Positions 24,482 to 32,785 are shown, counted from the first letter of the stretch. The stretch is 45,310 bases of DNA from an uncultured Bacteroidales bacterium (GCA_937876995.1 CALEFD010000054.1:1-45310); one strand, 5' to 3'. Translations and numbers: made by a program. Notes: generated from the letters alone by a model not told the origin.

Positions 24482-26113
24482 ATGAAAAAAAGATATTTTT
24501 TGTTTGCATTGTCCGCATTAGTGCTAACAATGCCTATGTGGGGACAGAATGAGAATCTGCTTCCTTCACGAACAATGACTATAGAAGGAACGTATAATCC
24601 TACCTTGCAAAAAGGAGAAAAGGTTTCAGTTGCTTCTGAACAGATTGATACAGAGCGTCAAACTGCCAATGTTCAGTATGTTACAGAAGAACAGCAAGTT
24701 GTTAAGTATGGTCGTTCACCTATGCAGGTGTTGGAAACCGATTTTGAAATAGAAGAGGTGGATATTTTTTCGGGGCTTGTAAGTGTAGGTTACGGCCTTA
24801 GAAACAATTTAGATGCTCTTATGGATTTTGAAATGGCTACATCAAAGGGTTCTGTATTAGGGCTTGATGGTTATATGGAGGGCTGGAACACCGAACTTGA
24901 TGAAAATTGGCGTTCAAAGATGTTCAATTCAAATGCTGCGCTGTCATTTATGCATAGCTTTGAAAATGTGGCACTTGCTTTTAATGCCGATTACGGTTAT
25001 CGCAGATACAATTTAAGAAAAGGTAAACAATTTGACTATTACGCTAATGGTCTTAACAGATTTAACAGAATCATTAACGAAGGGTCGTTTTATACTTCTA
25101 TATTCTCTACCGGTGCTTCTCAACTGGATTATAATCTGCAAGTTGGCTACCAGGGACTGAAAGCCGACAGACTTATTCTAAACGATAGGAATCAGGATTA
25201 CAAGGAGAATATTTTAAGAGTTTATGGCAATGTAACGTTGCCTCTTAAATCGGGTGTTTTAGGTGTAGATTATAATCAAAAGAGTGTAATTAACGATAAA
25301 TATTCCACTATGACACTTACGCCTACCTGGAATTGGAGTAACGAAAAGGTGTATCTTTCATTAGGTGCAAATGTAGATTTAAGAACCTCTAAGGAGGATA
25401 GAATTTTAGCATCGCCTATGATCGTTATCAATCAGAATATGAAAACTACAAAAAATGCAGATTTTATGTTACTTACAGAGATTACCGGTGGAGTGATGGA
25501 TAATAATATGCGTTCGTTGTGGAGTGTATCTCCTTATTGGACAAGTAAGAACAAAATAAAAGATGGATATACTTTGGTAGATTTCTATTCGGGAGTATCA
25601 ATGTCACTGACAGATAAGGTTACGTTTGTTATAGGTAACGGCTATAGTTACACAAAGAATGCGATATTCCAGACGTTATCAGATTCTATCATAGTTAGTT
25701 CTATGCTTGAACAACATAATTCGGGACTTTTCTACAACAAACTAACCGTGGATGTGGAGATGTCATCATTGTTGAATATGCGTTTTGCAGCAACCCATTA
25801 CGATTGGACAAACAAGGATTTGGGAAAGGCATTGGCATACAAACCTGTATGGGATCTTGCGCTCGATTCAAGATTGATAATCACAGAAGCTCTGGATTTG
25901 GTGGTGTCATACAATTTCAGTAACTTCCACAAATATGAAGGTAAGGCTATTAACAGTGTGAACAATCTTTCGGTGGGTGCCGATTATAGATTTAGGAACA
26001 ATTTCTCACTTTTTGCAGATTTGAACAACATTTTTAATAGTAGTCACTACTATTATGCGGGATATATGGCACAAAAGTTCAATTTTGTATTAGGTGGAGC
26101 ATATAGATTCTAA
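24482..26113 (+). CDS. Outer-membrane beta-barrel protein (TonB-receptor-like, no plug)
   Basis: The chosen ATG at 24482 gives 543 residues starting MKKRYFLFALSALVLTMPMW, ending in GQNENL after the signal peptide; an in-frame GTG at 24476 overlaps the preceding gene. A short N-terminal periplasmic segment (TIEGTYNPTLQKGEKVSVAS) is followed by alternating amphipathic strands typical of an outer-membrane barrel. The end, KFNFVLGGAYRF, is a C-terminal strand with terminal phenylalanine. No TonB plug domain is present. It pairs with the upstream TPR protein, a combination I recall from other Bacteroidales without a proven function. Transport, secretion or envelope assembly roles are all possible. 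Confidence 0.82.
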   Translation: MKKRYFLFALSALVLTMPMWGQNENLLPSRTMTIEGTYNPTLQKGEKVSVASEQIDTERQTANVQYVTEEQQVVKYGRSPMQVLETDFEIEEVDIFSGLVSVGYGLRNNLDALMDFEMATSKGSVLGLDGYMEGWNTELDENWRSKMFNSNAALSFMHSFENVALAFNADYGYRRYNLRKGKQFDYYANGLNRFNRIINEGSFYTSIFSTGASQLDYNLQVGYQGLKADRLILNDRNQDYKENILRVYGNVTLPLKSGVLGVDYNQKSVINDKYSTMTLTPTWNWSNEKVYLSLGANVDLRTSKEDRILASPMIVINQNMKTTKNADFMLLTEITGGVMDNNMRSLWSVSPYWTSKNKIKDGYTLVDFYSGVSMSLTDKVTFVIGNGYSYTKNAIFQTLSDSIIVSSMLEQHNSGLFYNKLTVDVEMSSLLNMRFAATHYDWTNKDLGKALAYKPVWDLALDSRLIITEALDLVVSYNFSNFHKYEGKAINSVNNLSVGADYRFRNNFSLFADLNNIFNSSHYYYAGYMAQKFNFVLGGAYRF

Positions 26114-26124
26114 AATTTTTGTTC

Positions 26125-26132
26125 TACTTTTG
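26125..26132 (+). promoter_or_regulatory. Possible topA promoter -7 box
   Basis: TACTTTTG fits the Bacteroidota -7 consensus, 40 bases before the topA ATG; no TTG occurs at the -33 distance. A small CCGA/TCGG hairpin with a T7 loop (26136-26149) follows in the leader. Confidence 0.4.
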
Positions 26133-26172
26133 CCCCCGATTTTTTTCGGAGCCAAACTAAAAACGAAGAGTA

Positions 26173-28518
26173 ATGCAGAAAAATTTAGTGATAGTTGAGT
26201 CACCGGCTAAGGCCAAGACAATAGAGAAATTTCTTGGAAAAGACTTTAAGGTTTTGTCCAGTTACGGACATATATGTGACCTAAAGAAGAAAGACTTAAG
26301 TATAGATACAGATACCTTTGAACCAATATACGAGATTCCTCAGGATAAGAAAAGAGTTGTTTCAGACCTGAAAGAGGCTGCTGCCAATGCAGAGATGGTA
26401 TGGTTAGCATCCGATGAGGACCGCGAAGGAGAGGCTATAAGCTGGCATCTGTATGATACTTTAGGATTAGAGCCGGGAAAGACAAAACGTATAGTATTTC
26501 ACGAAATCACAAAGAATGCAATATTGCAGGCTATTGAGAATCCGCGCGATATAGATCGCAATTTGGTACTTGCACAGCAAGCCAGACGCGTTCTTGACAG
26601 AATTGTGGGCTTCAAGCTTTCACCGGTATTGTGGCGAAAGATTAAACCATCGTTGTCTGCTGGTCGTGTTCAGTCTGTAGCAGTGCGTCTGATTGTAGAG
26701 CGTGAACGTGAAATAAAGGCTTTCAAACCGGAAGCTTCGTACAAAGTAGTGGCTATTTTCAACTATCAGACTGCAGAAGGAAATGTGGTGAATGTTAAGG
26801 CCGATTACAGCGAGCGTTTCAAGACAAAAGAAGATGCTACCAAATTCCTGAAAAGTTGTATAGGAAAGGATTTTAAGGTAAAAGACATCTCAGTGAAACC
26901 GCTGGTTAAAACGCCAGCTCCTCCTTTCACTACATCTACTCTTCAACAGGAGGCTGCCAGAAAATATGGATTCACAGTTATTCAGACAATGATGCTGGCT
27001 CAGCGTCTATATGAATCGGGACGTATTACCTATATGCGTACAGACTCTGTGAATCTGTCATCGCTCTGTATCAATTCAAGCCGTAAGGTTATTGAAGATA
27101 CTATGGGTACAGAATATGTAAAGAGCAGACAGTATAATGTAAAGGCAAAAGGAGCTCAAGAGGCTCACGAAGCTATTCGTCCTACATATATGGAGTATTC
27201 TACAATTGATGCTCCGGCTCCTGAAAAGAGAATCTATGAACTTATATGGAAACGTACCATTGCTTCGCAGATGGCCGATGCACAGATAGAAAAGACTGTT
27301 GTGGCAATTCAGGCTGATGGTATTCAGGGTGAATTTGTACTTACCGGCGAGGTTACTAAATTTGATGGTTTCTTAAAGGTTTACAGAGAATCAAGAGACG
27401 ACGATCAGGATAATTCAGCGCTAAACGAAATGCCTTCCGGTATTCCTGCATTTACTGTGGGCGATACTCTTGGAGTAGAATATATAGATGCAGTAGAACG
27501 TCTTACACAACGTCCACAGCGATATAACGAAGCTGCATTGGTACATAAGATGGAAGAACTTGGTATAGGTCGTCCTTCTACTTACGCACCAACTATCAGT
27601 ACCATTCAGCAACGTGAGTATGTGTTGCGCGAAGATATTGCAGGAAGCATTGTGAACTACAAACAGGTACGTTTACAGAATGGAGAGATAACAGAACAGG
27701 TGTTGAGCGAAAATCACGGTTCTGAAAAGTCCAAACTTGTTCCAACAGATATAGGACTGGTGGTTAACGATTTCCTATTGGATAGTTTCCCTGATATTAT
27801 GAGTTATAACTTTACTGCAATGGTAGAAAAAGAATTTGACGGTATTGCTGACGGTGAGAAGCCTTGGGATGCAGTAATTCGTGAATTCTATGCCGATTTC
27901 GCACCTGCAGTAGATAGTGCTATGACACAGAAAAACGAATATAAGGTGGGTGAACGCGTATTAGGTACAGATCCTGTTTCGGGCAAACCTGTAACTGTCA
28001 AGATAGGCAGATATGGTCCTATTGTTCAGATAGGCAGTGCCGAAGATGAAGAGAAACCTCGCTTTGCGCAGATGAAGAAGGGACAGACTCTTGAAAATAT
28101 AACCTTTGAACAGGCAATGGAACTCTTTAAGTTGCCTCGCACTCTTGGCGAATATAACGGGCAATCAGTTATAATTGGTACAGGAAAATTTGGCCCATAC
28201 ATACGTTATGGTAGTTCATACGTATCGATACCTAAAACTCTCGATCCGCATACTATTACTTTTGAACAGGTGTTGGAACTGATAAAAGAAAAGGAACAGA
28301 CCGAAGCAAATAAACTGATAAAGAAGTTTGAAGGCGAATTGGATGTAGAGATTCTGAACGGTCGATATGGTCCATATATTGCAAGTGGTGGCAAAAACTA
28401 TAAGATTCCAAAGAACCTGAATCCTGCTGACTTGACAATAGAAGAGTGCAAGAATATTATCAGTGAATTAGAATCCAAGGGAACTGCTACAAAACGTCGT
28501 TCAACCAAACGTAAATAA
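26173..28518 (+). CDS. topA: DNA topoisomerase I
   Basis: The 781-residue type IA topoisomerase relaxes negative supercoils. The Toprim domain is N-terminal (LVIVESPAKAKTIEKFLGKD, then WLASDEDREGEAISWHL). The active-site tyrosine is Y287 in SGRITYMRTDSVNLS. The core ends with AQEAHEAIRPT and GIGRPSTYAPTISTIQQREY. The C-terminal 200 residues carry topoisomerase C-terminal repeat units of the GRYGPIVQIG, GKFGPYIRYG and GRYGPYIASG type, plus a lysine-rich tail (TKRRSTKRK), instead of zinc ribbons, as in many Bacteroidota. The stop codon shares a base with the aroK ATG. Confidence 0.97.
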   Translation: MQKNLVIVESPAKAKTIEKFLGKDFKVLSSYGHICDLKKKDLSIDTDTFEPIYEIPQDKKRVVSDLKEAAANAEMVWLASDEDREGEAISWHLYDTLGLEPGKTKRIVFHEITKNAILQAIENPRDIDRNLVLAQQARRVLDRIVGFKLSPVLWRKIKPSLSAGRVQSVAVRLIVEREREIKAFKPEASYKVVAIFNYQTAEGNVVNVKADYSERFKTKEDATKFLKSCIGKDFKVKDISVKPLVKTPAPPFTTSTLQQEAARKYGFTVIQTMMLAQRLYESGRITYMRTDSVNLSSLCINSSRKVIEDTMGTEYVKSRQYNVKAKGAQEAHEAIRPTYMEYSTIDAPAPEKRIYELIWKRTIASQMADAQIEKTVVAIQADGIQGEFVLTGEVTKFDGFLKVYRESRDDDQDNSALNEMPSGIPAFTVGDTLGVEYIDAVERLTQRPQRYNEAALVHKMEELGIGRPSTYAPTISTIQQREYVLREDIAGSIVNYKQVRLQNGEITEQVLSENHGSEKSKLVPTDIGLVVNDFLLDSFPDIMSYNFTAMVEKEFDGIADGEKPWDAVIREFYADFAPAVDSAMTQKNEYKVGERVLGTDPVSGKPVTVKIGRYGPIVQIGSAEDEEKPRFAQMKKGQTLENITFEQAMELFKLPRTLGEYNGQSVIIGTGKFGPYIRYGSSYVSIPKTLDPHTITFEQVLELIKEKEQTEANKLIKKFEGELDVEILNGRYGPYIASGGKNYKIPKNLNPADLTIEECKNIISELESKGTATKRRSTKRK

Positions 28519-29048
28519 TGGAACGTATCTTTCTGATAGGTTTTATGGGGGCAGGTAAGACAACGCTGGGAAAAGTGTTGTCTGCCAGTTTGGGACTCTC
28601 TTTCTGCGATCTTGATCAATTTATAGAGCAGAGATATATGAAGAGTATTTCCGATATATTTGCACAGAGCGGTGAGCAAGGTTTTAGAGAGATAGAAAAA
28701 AAGATGCTGCATGAAGTAGCCGATTTTGAAGATGTGGTTATTGCGTGTGGCGGTTCAACTCCTCTGTTTTTCGACAATATGGATTATATGCTTGCCCGTG
28801 GCGAAACCATATATCTGAATGCCAGTGTAGATACTTTGGTAAGAAGATTGAAGGAGGCACGTTCTAAGCGTCCGCTTATAGCTCAGAAGAGTGATGAAGA
28901 ACTGGAACTTTTTGTAAAGAGCGAAATTAAACGTAGAGAACCGGGTTATTTAAGAGCAAAGCATATATGCAGTGCAGATTCTCTGGAGAGTATAGACCAG
29001 ATTTCAGATACTGTAAAAGAGGTAAAGAGACTGTTAGAAATAGAATAA
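28518..29048 (+). CDS. aroK: Shikimate kinase
   Basis: This 176-residue kinase phosphorylates shikimate at the 3-hydroxyl in the chorismate pathway. Evidence is the P-loop GFMGAGKTTLGK at residues 8-19, the shikimate-binding CDLDQFIEQR, the GFREIEKKML segment, the ACGGSTPLFF loop, and the lid arginine in KRPLIAQKS. Normal length. TAATG overlap with topA indicates coupled translation. Confidence 0.94.
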   Translation: MERIFLIGFMGAGKTTLGKVLSASLGLSFCDLDQFIEQRYMKSISDIFAQSGEQGFREIEKKMLHEVADFEDVVIACGGSTPLFFDNMDYMLARGETIYLNASVDTLVRRLKEARSKRPLIAQKSDEELELFVKSEIKRREPGYLRAKHICSADSLESIDQISDTVKEVKRLLEIE

Positions 29049-29062
29049 TACAAAATCAGGAT

Positions 29063-29836
29063 ATGAAAGAACCATTGGTAATAGTAAAAGTGGGTGGAAA
29101 AATAGTTGAAGAACCTGAAACATTACAGCGTCTGTTGCAGGATTTTTCAAATATACCGGGTAAAAAAATTCTTGTTCACGGTGGTGGACGTTCTGCAACA
29201 GCTATGGCAGCCAAATTAGGAATTGAGAGCAAAATGGTTGATGGCAGACGTATAACCGATGCCGAAACTCTGAAGGTAGTTACAATGGTTTATGGTGGTC
29301 TGGTGAATAAAAATATTGTAGCAGGACTACAAGCAAAGGGCATAAATGCAATAGGTCTTACAGGTGCCGATTGTAATGTAATTCGTTCCGAAAAACGTCC
29401 GGTCAAGGAGATAGACTATGGTTTTGTAGGTGATGTAAAAGCTGTTAATGCCCAATTCCTATCTGAATTATTGGACAAAGATATTGTTCCGGTGCTTGCT
29501 CCGCTTACTCACGATAAGAATGGTAATATATTGAATACAAATGCCGATACAATAGCCGGTGAAACAGCTAAAGCATTGGCTTCTATGTTCAAAGTTACAC
29601 TAATATTCTGTTTTGAAAAGCCGGGAGTTCTAATGAATCCCGACGACGACAATACAGTTATCCCATATATATCATACTACGATTTCCCACTGTTGGTAGA
29701 AAATGGAACTATCAGCGGAGGTATGATACCAAAGATACAGAATGCCTTTACCGCACTTACAGCAGGTGTGGCATCGGTGCTTATAACATCGGCTTCATCT
29801 TTGGATAATCTAACGGGAACAACTATCGCATTATAG
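29063..29836 (+). CDS. argB: Acetylglutamate kinase (possibly N-succinylglutamate kinase)
   Basis: The start is set at ATG 29063, because MKEPLVIVKVGGKIVEEPET matches family N-termini and the longer frame from 28967 is aroK read in another frame. The 257-residue amino-acid kinase has GGRSATAMAAKLGI, the LTGADCNVIRSEK region, and the nucleotide-binding NTNADTIAGETAKALA. ArgB phosphorylates N-acetylglutamate in arginine synthesis; some Bacteroides use N-succinyl intermediates instead, so the acyl group is not certain here. The stop codon lies in a hairpin shared with the convergent CPBP gene. Confidence 0.93.
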   Translation: MKEPLVIVKVGGKIVEEPETLQRLLQDFSNIPGKKILVHGGGRSATAMAAKLGIESKMVDGRRITDAETLKVVTMVYGGLVNKNIVAGLQAKGINAIGLTGADCNVIRSEKRPVKEIDYGFVGDVKAVNAQFLSELLDKDIVPVLAPLTHDKNGNILNTNADTIAGETAKALASMFKVTLIFCFEKPGVLMNPDDDNTVIPYISYYDFPLLVENGTISGGMIPKIQNAFTALTAGVASVLITSASSLDNLTGTTIAL

Positions 29837-29842
29837 TTGTTC
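29817..29842. terminator. Shared hairpin at the argB/CPBP convergent ends
   Basis: GAACAACTAT (29817-29826) and ATAGTTGTTC (29833-29842) form a perfect 10-bp stem with a 6-nt loop. Both stop codons lie within it, overlapping by six bases of coding sequence. There is no strong U tract on either strand, so bidirectional termination is likely but not certain. Confidence 0.6.
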
Positions 29843-30643
29843 TTCCAACGCTTTCCTGTTGGAGTAGAATTTTACCGTATAGTAAATAAGTGCTGCCGAT
29901 GCTATGGTAAATGCTATGGCAGTGGCTATCATTTTGGGGTCTGACAGTGAGAGTTCTTCGCTACCACTACCTGTCCATTCGTATTTCATATCTAAAAACG
30001 CAAATGAATTGTTTACTATATGACCTACTATTGATGGCAACATACTGCCTGTCTGAACATACATCCAACCAAAGAAGATACCTGCTGCAAATGCAAATGG
30101 TATTTGAGCCGGATTCATATGTACAAGTCCGAACAGTAAGGCTGAAATTAGTATTGCAAGCCAGGTACGTTTGGTCGATTTTGTAAATTCATCAATCATT
30201 ACACGGCGGAAGATAGCCTCCTCCAAAATCGGTCCTAATACGGCTATTGCTAAAAATCCCCAAATGCTATCTGTCATAGATTTAAACTGTTCTGCCATAA
30301 TATCTGGTAGTTGCATTGTTGCGTTTAAGATGTTCAGTACCATCATTACGCAATAAACCATAGGGATAGATACCAGAAGAATCTTTCCGGGAACTTTTTT
30401 TACCAATTCTGCAGGCTTTACATATTTTAGAGCCCATAGAATAAGGAAAGTCATAACATCACTGAGTATAAGCCCCCATATTACTATGTTTGTCATTTCA
30501 TCTATGTATAGTGCCTTAATGTTCTCTACGCTTAATGATTCTAATTGTGATAGTTTTGGCATTACTACAAACAATATTGCTAATCCGCTACCTACTAATT
30601 GCATTACAATGAATAGCAGGAATGAAATGATTGATTTCTTCAT
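29831..30643 (-). CDS. CPBP family intramembrane glutamic protease
   Basis: This 270-residue integral membrane protein has about seven hydrophobic segments and all CPBP/Abi motifs: motif 1 EEAIFRR with E141, E142 and R146; motif 2 FGLVHMNP with H175; motif 3 GHIVNNSFAF with H208 and N212. Relatives cleave prenylated or peptide substrates within the membrane; some act in bacteriocin immunity. The substrate is unknown. Its ATG overlaps the end of ribF by four bases, so the two are probably co-transcribed from the ribF promoter. It converges with argB. Confidence 0.9.
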   Translation of the reverse strand: MKKSIISFLLFIVMQLVGSGLAILFVVMPKLSQLESLSVENIKALYIDEMTNIVIWGLILSDVMTFLILWALKYVKPAELVKKVPGKILLVSIPMVYCVMMVLNILNATMQLPDIMAEQFKSMTDSIWGFLAIAVLGPILEEAIFRRVMIDEFTKSTKRTWLAILISALLFGLVHMNPAQIPFAFAAGIFFGWMYVQTGSMLPSIVGHIVNNSFAFLDMKYEWTGSGSEELSLSDPKMIATAIAFTIASAALIYYTVKFYSNRKALEEQL

Positions 30644-31572
30644 AATTCTATTTTTGATTTGATAATTTCTCTTGCAGTCTCTTTATCTTTTGCCAATTGT
30701 AAGGCAAGTTCTGAAGGTGAACAGAATTTTTTCTCCGGACGTATATAACTAACAAACTGAAGTGTTAACGGTTGGAAGTATATGTCTTTTGAAAAATCTA
30801 TAATGTGGGCCTCTATTGTACGGTTGCCTTCTCCGTTAAATGTTGGCCTGAATCCAATATTTAACATTGCAGGGTAACTTTTGCCTTCTACCGTAGCAAT
30901 AGCAGCATATACGCCATTGGCAGGTATCTGCATTAAATCACAATAAGGACCAAGATTGGCGGTGGGGAAGCCCATCTTTCTGCCGTTTTGCAGTCCGTGA
31001 ACAACTGTGCCGCTTATAGAATACTTATAGCCCAACATTTCGTTGGCTTTTTCTATACTGCCATTAGCAAGTGCACGGCGAATGCGGGAACTGCTTATGG
31101 GGCTGGAATCATATAGAAGAGCTGTGGCGCCTATCACCTCCATGCCTATTTCATTACCAATAATCTTGTAGTCTTCAATATTGGTACCCTTTTCGCATCC
31201 AAAGTGGTGGTCATGACCAACAAGCAGAGCCTTTACACCTAATCTTTTCTGCAAGAAAGATTCCATAAAGGTACGGGCATTCATTTGTGACAGCTTTTTT
31301 GTAAAATGCAGTGGAAAGCACAAATCGGCTACAGTCTCTTCCAATCTTGCTATCTTATCTTCCGGAGTAGATAGCAACAATGGTCTGTAATCGGTTTGAA
31401 GAATCTGTCGGGGATGTTCAGGAAATGTAACCACCATACTTTTTAGATTACGTTCTTCTGCTATCTGAGCCAACTGATCTATCAAGTTCAAATGCCCCAA
31501 GTGGACTCCGTCAAAGAAACCCACTGTTGCGGCAATTCCGTTATCTGAATTTTGAATACTTTCTATTGTCAT
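30640..31572 (-). CDS. ribF: Bifunctional riboflavin kinase / FAD synthetase
   Basis: The 310-residue RibF makes FMN and then FAD from riboflavin. The N-terminal nucleotidyltransferase domain (residues about 10-170) has GFFDGVHLGHLNLIDQLAQ, GHDHHFGCEKGT, and SSSRIRRALANGSIEKANEM. The C-terminal riboflavin kinase domain has GTVVHGLQNGRKMGFPTANL and NIGFRPTFNGEGNRTIEAHI. Length and motifs are complete. It is transcribed away from the tRNA gene and leads into the CPBP protease gene. Confidence 0.96.
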   Translation of the reverse strand: MTIESIQNSDNGIAATVGFFDGVHLGHLNLIDQLAQIAEERNLKSMVVTFPEHPRQILQTDYRPLLLSTPEDKIARLEETVADLCFPLHFTKKLSQMNARTFMESFLQKRLGVKALLVGHDHHFGCEKGTNIEDYKIIGNEIGMEVIGATALLYDSSPISSSRIRRALANGSIEKANEMLGYKYSISGTVVHGLQNGRKMGFPTANLGPYCDLMQIPANGVYAAIATVEGKSYPAMLNIGFRPTFNGEGNRTIEAHIIDFSKDIYFQPLTLQFVSYIRPEKKFCSPSELALQLAKDKETAREIIKSKIEL

Positions 31573-31590
31573 AATACCTTTAAAGGATGT

Positions 31591-31599
31591 GCAAAATTA
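31591..31599 (-). promoter_or_regulatory. Possible ribF promoter -7 box
   Basis: The reverse strand reads TAATTTTGC, matching TAnnTTTG, 19 bases before the ribF start. The -33 position lacks TTG, so support is partial. Confidence 0.4.
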
Positions 31600-31649
31600 A
31601 GCATACTGATTTATTTAAAGACATAACTGCAAAAATATTTTTAGAAAAC

Positions 31650-31680
31650 TTGTCAGTTTGAACTACTTGCCTTATCTTTG
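31650..31680 (+). promoter_or_regulatory. tRNA gene promoter
   Basis: TTG at 31650-31652, a 20-bp spacer and TATCTTTG at 31673-31680 form a near-ideal Bacteroidota promoter, about 40 bases before the mature tRNA 5' end. Confidence 0.75.
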
Positions 31681-31721
31681 CACTCGAAAACAGAACCAAA
31701 ATTGTTTTGGTGAGGTTTCAC

Positions 31722-31795
31722 GGGCTTTTAGCTCAGTCGGTTAGAGCAACAGACTCATAATCTGGAGGTCCTAGGTTCAAGTCCTAGATGGCCCA
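31722..31795 (+). tRNA. tRNA with CAT anticodon (elongator Met or lysidine-type Ile)
   Basis: The 74-nt sequence folds as a cloverleaf: acceptor GGGCTTT/ATGGCCC, D arm GCTC/GAGC with a 9-nt loop, anticodon arm ACAGA/TCTGG with loop CTCATAA (anticodon CAT), and T arm CTAGG/CCTAG with loop TTCAAGT. CCA is not encoded. The acceptor has one T-T mismatch and a T-G pair, and the top of the anticodon stem has an A-G mismatch. It is not an initiator, since it lacks the three GC pairs and C1-A72 features. Elongator Met and Ile2 cannot be separated safely by eye. Confidence 0.93.
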
Positions 31796-31800
31796 CTTAA

Positions 31801-31830
31801 GGAAACTGTTTCGGCAGTTTCCTTTTTTTT
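31801..31830 (+). terminator. tRNA terminator
   Basis: GGAAACTG and CAGTTTCC form an 8-bp stem with loop TTTCGG, followed by eight T. It starts six bases after the tRNA 3' end, a textbook intrinsic terminator. Confidence 0.9.
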
Positions 31831-31861
31831 ATGTTCTAGGACTTTCACCTGCGGTTATCTC

Positions 31862-31926
31862 CTTCGTTAATTGTTTGCACCGGCTTCGCCGACAGCAAAC
31901 ACGAAGTCGATGGGTCTCTTCGAGAC
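31862..31926. repeat. Nested palindromes in the spacer downstream of the tRNA
   Basis: The outer arms CTTCG (31862-31866) and CGAAG (31902-31906) enclose TGTTTGC (31872-31878) and GCAAACA (31895-31901), which enclose CGGC-TTC-GCCG (31881-31891). A second hairpin, GTCTC-TTC-GAGAC, lies at 31914-31926. The spacer codes for nothing visible. It could be a small structured RNA, a REP-like element or the scar of an integration next to the tRNA. Confidence 0.6.
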
Positions 31927-31972
31927 AAATCTCGTTAGTTGTTAAAGAAACTTAAAAAGTGGGCAGGATTTA

Positions 31973-32002
31973 TTGTTTTTCGATAAAAGAGATATACTTT
32001 TG
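31973..32002 (+). promoter_or_regulatory. Promoter of the DUF2975/HTH pair
   Basis: TTG (31973-31975), a 19-bp spacer and TACTTTTG (31995-32002) match the Bacteroidota consensus, 31 bases before the DUF2975 start. Confidence 0.7.
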
Positions 32003-32003
32003 T

Positions 32004-32016
32004 ATCGTTAAACGAT
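32004..32016. promoter_or_regulatory. Candidate operator palindrome
   Basis: ATCGTTAAACGAT is a perfect palindrome around one central base, lying one base after the -7 box, at the expected transcription start. A related CGATAAAA half also occurs upstream of the -7 box at 31981. The position suits repression by the small HTH protein encoded two genes downstream. Confidence 0.55.
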
Positions 32017-32032
32017 AAAAATTTATTGAATT

Positions 32033-32518
32033 ATGAAACAAGACTTATCAAAACGTATGACTGTACTAACAGTTATTGTGATTCTTTTTGGCGTATTAGG
32101 TATAGTGCTAACGCTAATTGCAACAGGAAATACTATTGGTCTTTTTAGTGTAGGTAGCGGAACTGTACCCACTATTGATTGGGATGGTGAATTTCTGGTA
32201 TGGAAGATTTTAATGTTGCTGGGACTTGTTGTATCGGGGCTTGCAACAAATATTTTATTGATAGCATTTATGTGGAATACAGTAAGGCTGATTAAGAGCG
32301 GTGAAATCTTTTCGCGTAGCAACACAAAAATATTGTGGTGGTTAGTTCCATTTAGCTTTTTAAATGACTTTTTAGGAAATAATGCTGATATGCTATTTAA
32401 GGATACATCATTAACAATATCACTTTGGTCTATTCTTACACCTCTTTTAATAGCAGTAGTGGCTTTAATCTATTCAACCGGGGTGCTGCTAAGTGAAGAA
32501 AACCGTTTGACAGTTTGA
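32033..32518 (+). CDS. DUF2975 family membrane protein
   Basis: The 161-residue protein has four hydrophobic segments: MTVLTVIVILFGVLGIVLTL, ILMLLGLVVSGLATNILLIA, LWWLVPFSFLNDFL, and ILTPLLIAVVALIYSTGVLL. A conserved-looking RLIKSGEIFSRSNTKIL lies in the cytosolic loop between the second and third. This arrangement is that of DUF2975 proteins, which nearly always sit beside a YozG-like Cro/CI regulator, as here. The role is unknown; such pairs may form a membrane sensor or regulator module, which is inference. It has its own promoter, and the partner gene follows after 31 bases. Confidence 0.8.
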   Translation: MKQDLSKRMTVLTVIVILFGVLGIVLTLIATGNTIGLFSVGSGTVPTIDWDGEFLVWKILMLLGLVVSGLATNILLIAFMWNTVRLIKSGEIFSRSNTKILWWLVPFSFLNDFLGNNADMLFKDTSLTISLWSILTPLLIAVVALIYSTGVLLSEENRLTV

Positions 32519-32549
32519 TAATCAGGTATTAACAAAACAAAAGAATGTT

Positions 32550-32753
32550 ATGTCAATAATAGTGAATGTAGATGTGATGTTAGCTAAACGTAAGATGAGT
32601 TCTGGCGAACTGGCTGAAAAAGTAGGTATTACGGCAGCTAATCTTTCAATATTAAAGACCGGTAAGGCGCGTGCTATTCGTTTTTCCACTCTGGATGCAA
32701 TATGTAAGGCTCTTGATTGTCAGCCCGGAGATATACTGGAGTATCGCGATTAA
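32550..32753 (+). CDS. Small Cro/CI-type helix-turn-helix regulator (YozG-like)
   Basis: This 67-residue protein is a bare HTH_3/XRE fold: VDVMLAKRKMSSGELAEKVG, the recognition helix ITAANLSILKTGKARAIRFS, and TLDAICKALDCQPGDILEYR, the standard ending of this family. With no room for another domain it must act as a dimer or with its membrane partner. It probably binds the palindrome at the promoter of its own operon. Confidence 0.88.
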   Translation: MSIIVNVDVMLAKRKMSSGELAEKVGITAANLSILKTGKARAIRFSTLDAICKALDCQPGDILEYRD

Positions 32754-32755
32754 AT

Positions 32756-32785
32756 TTTGTGGTTCTCAATTATTTTGTAATTTCG
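32756..32785 (+). promoter_or_regulatory. Possible promoter of the AI-2E family gene
   Basis: TTTG (32756-32759), an 18-bp spacer and TAATTTCG (32778-32785) resemble the Bacteroidota pattern with one mismatch in the -7 box, 33 bases before the ATG. Confidence 0.4.

Noticed and set aside
28967..29062. Longer N-terminus for ArgB
   Set aside because: The extra 32 residues are aroK sequence in a second frame and match nothing in the ArgB family; the ATG at 29063 gives a normal protein.
31722..31795. Initiator tRNA-fMet
   Set aside because: The acceptor begins G1-C72 and the anticodon stem lacks the three consecutive G-C pairs of initiators.
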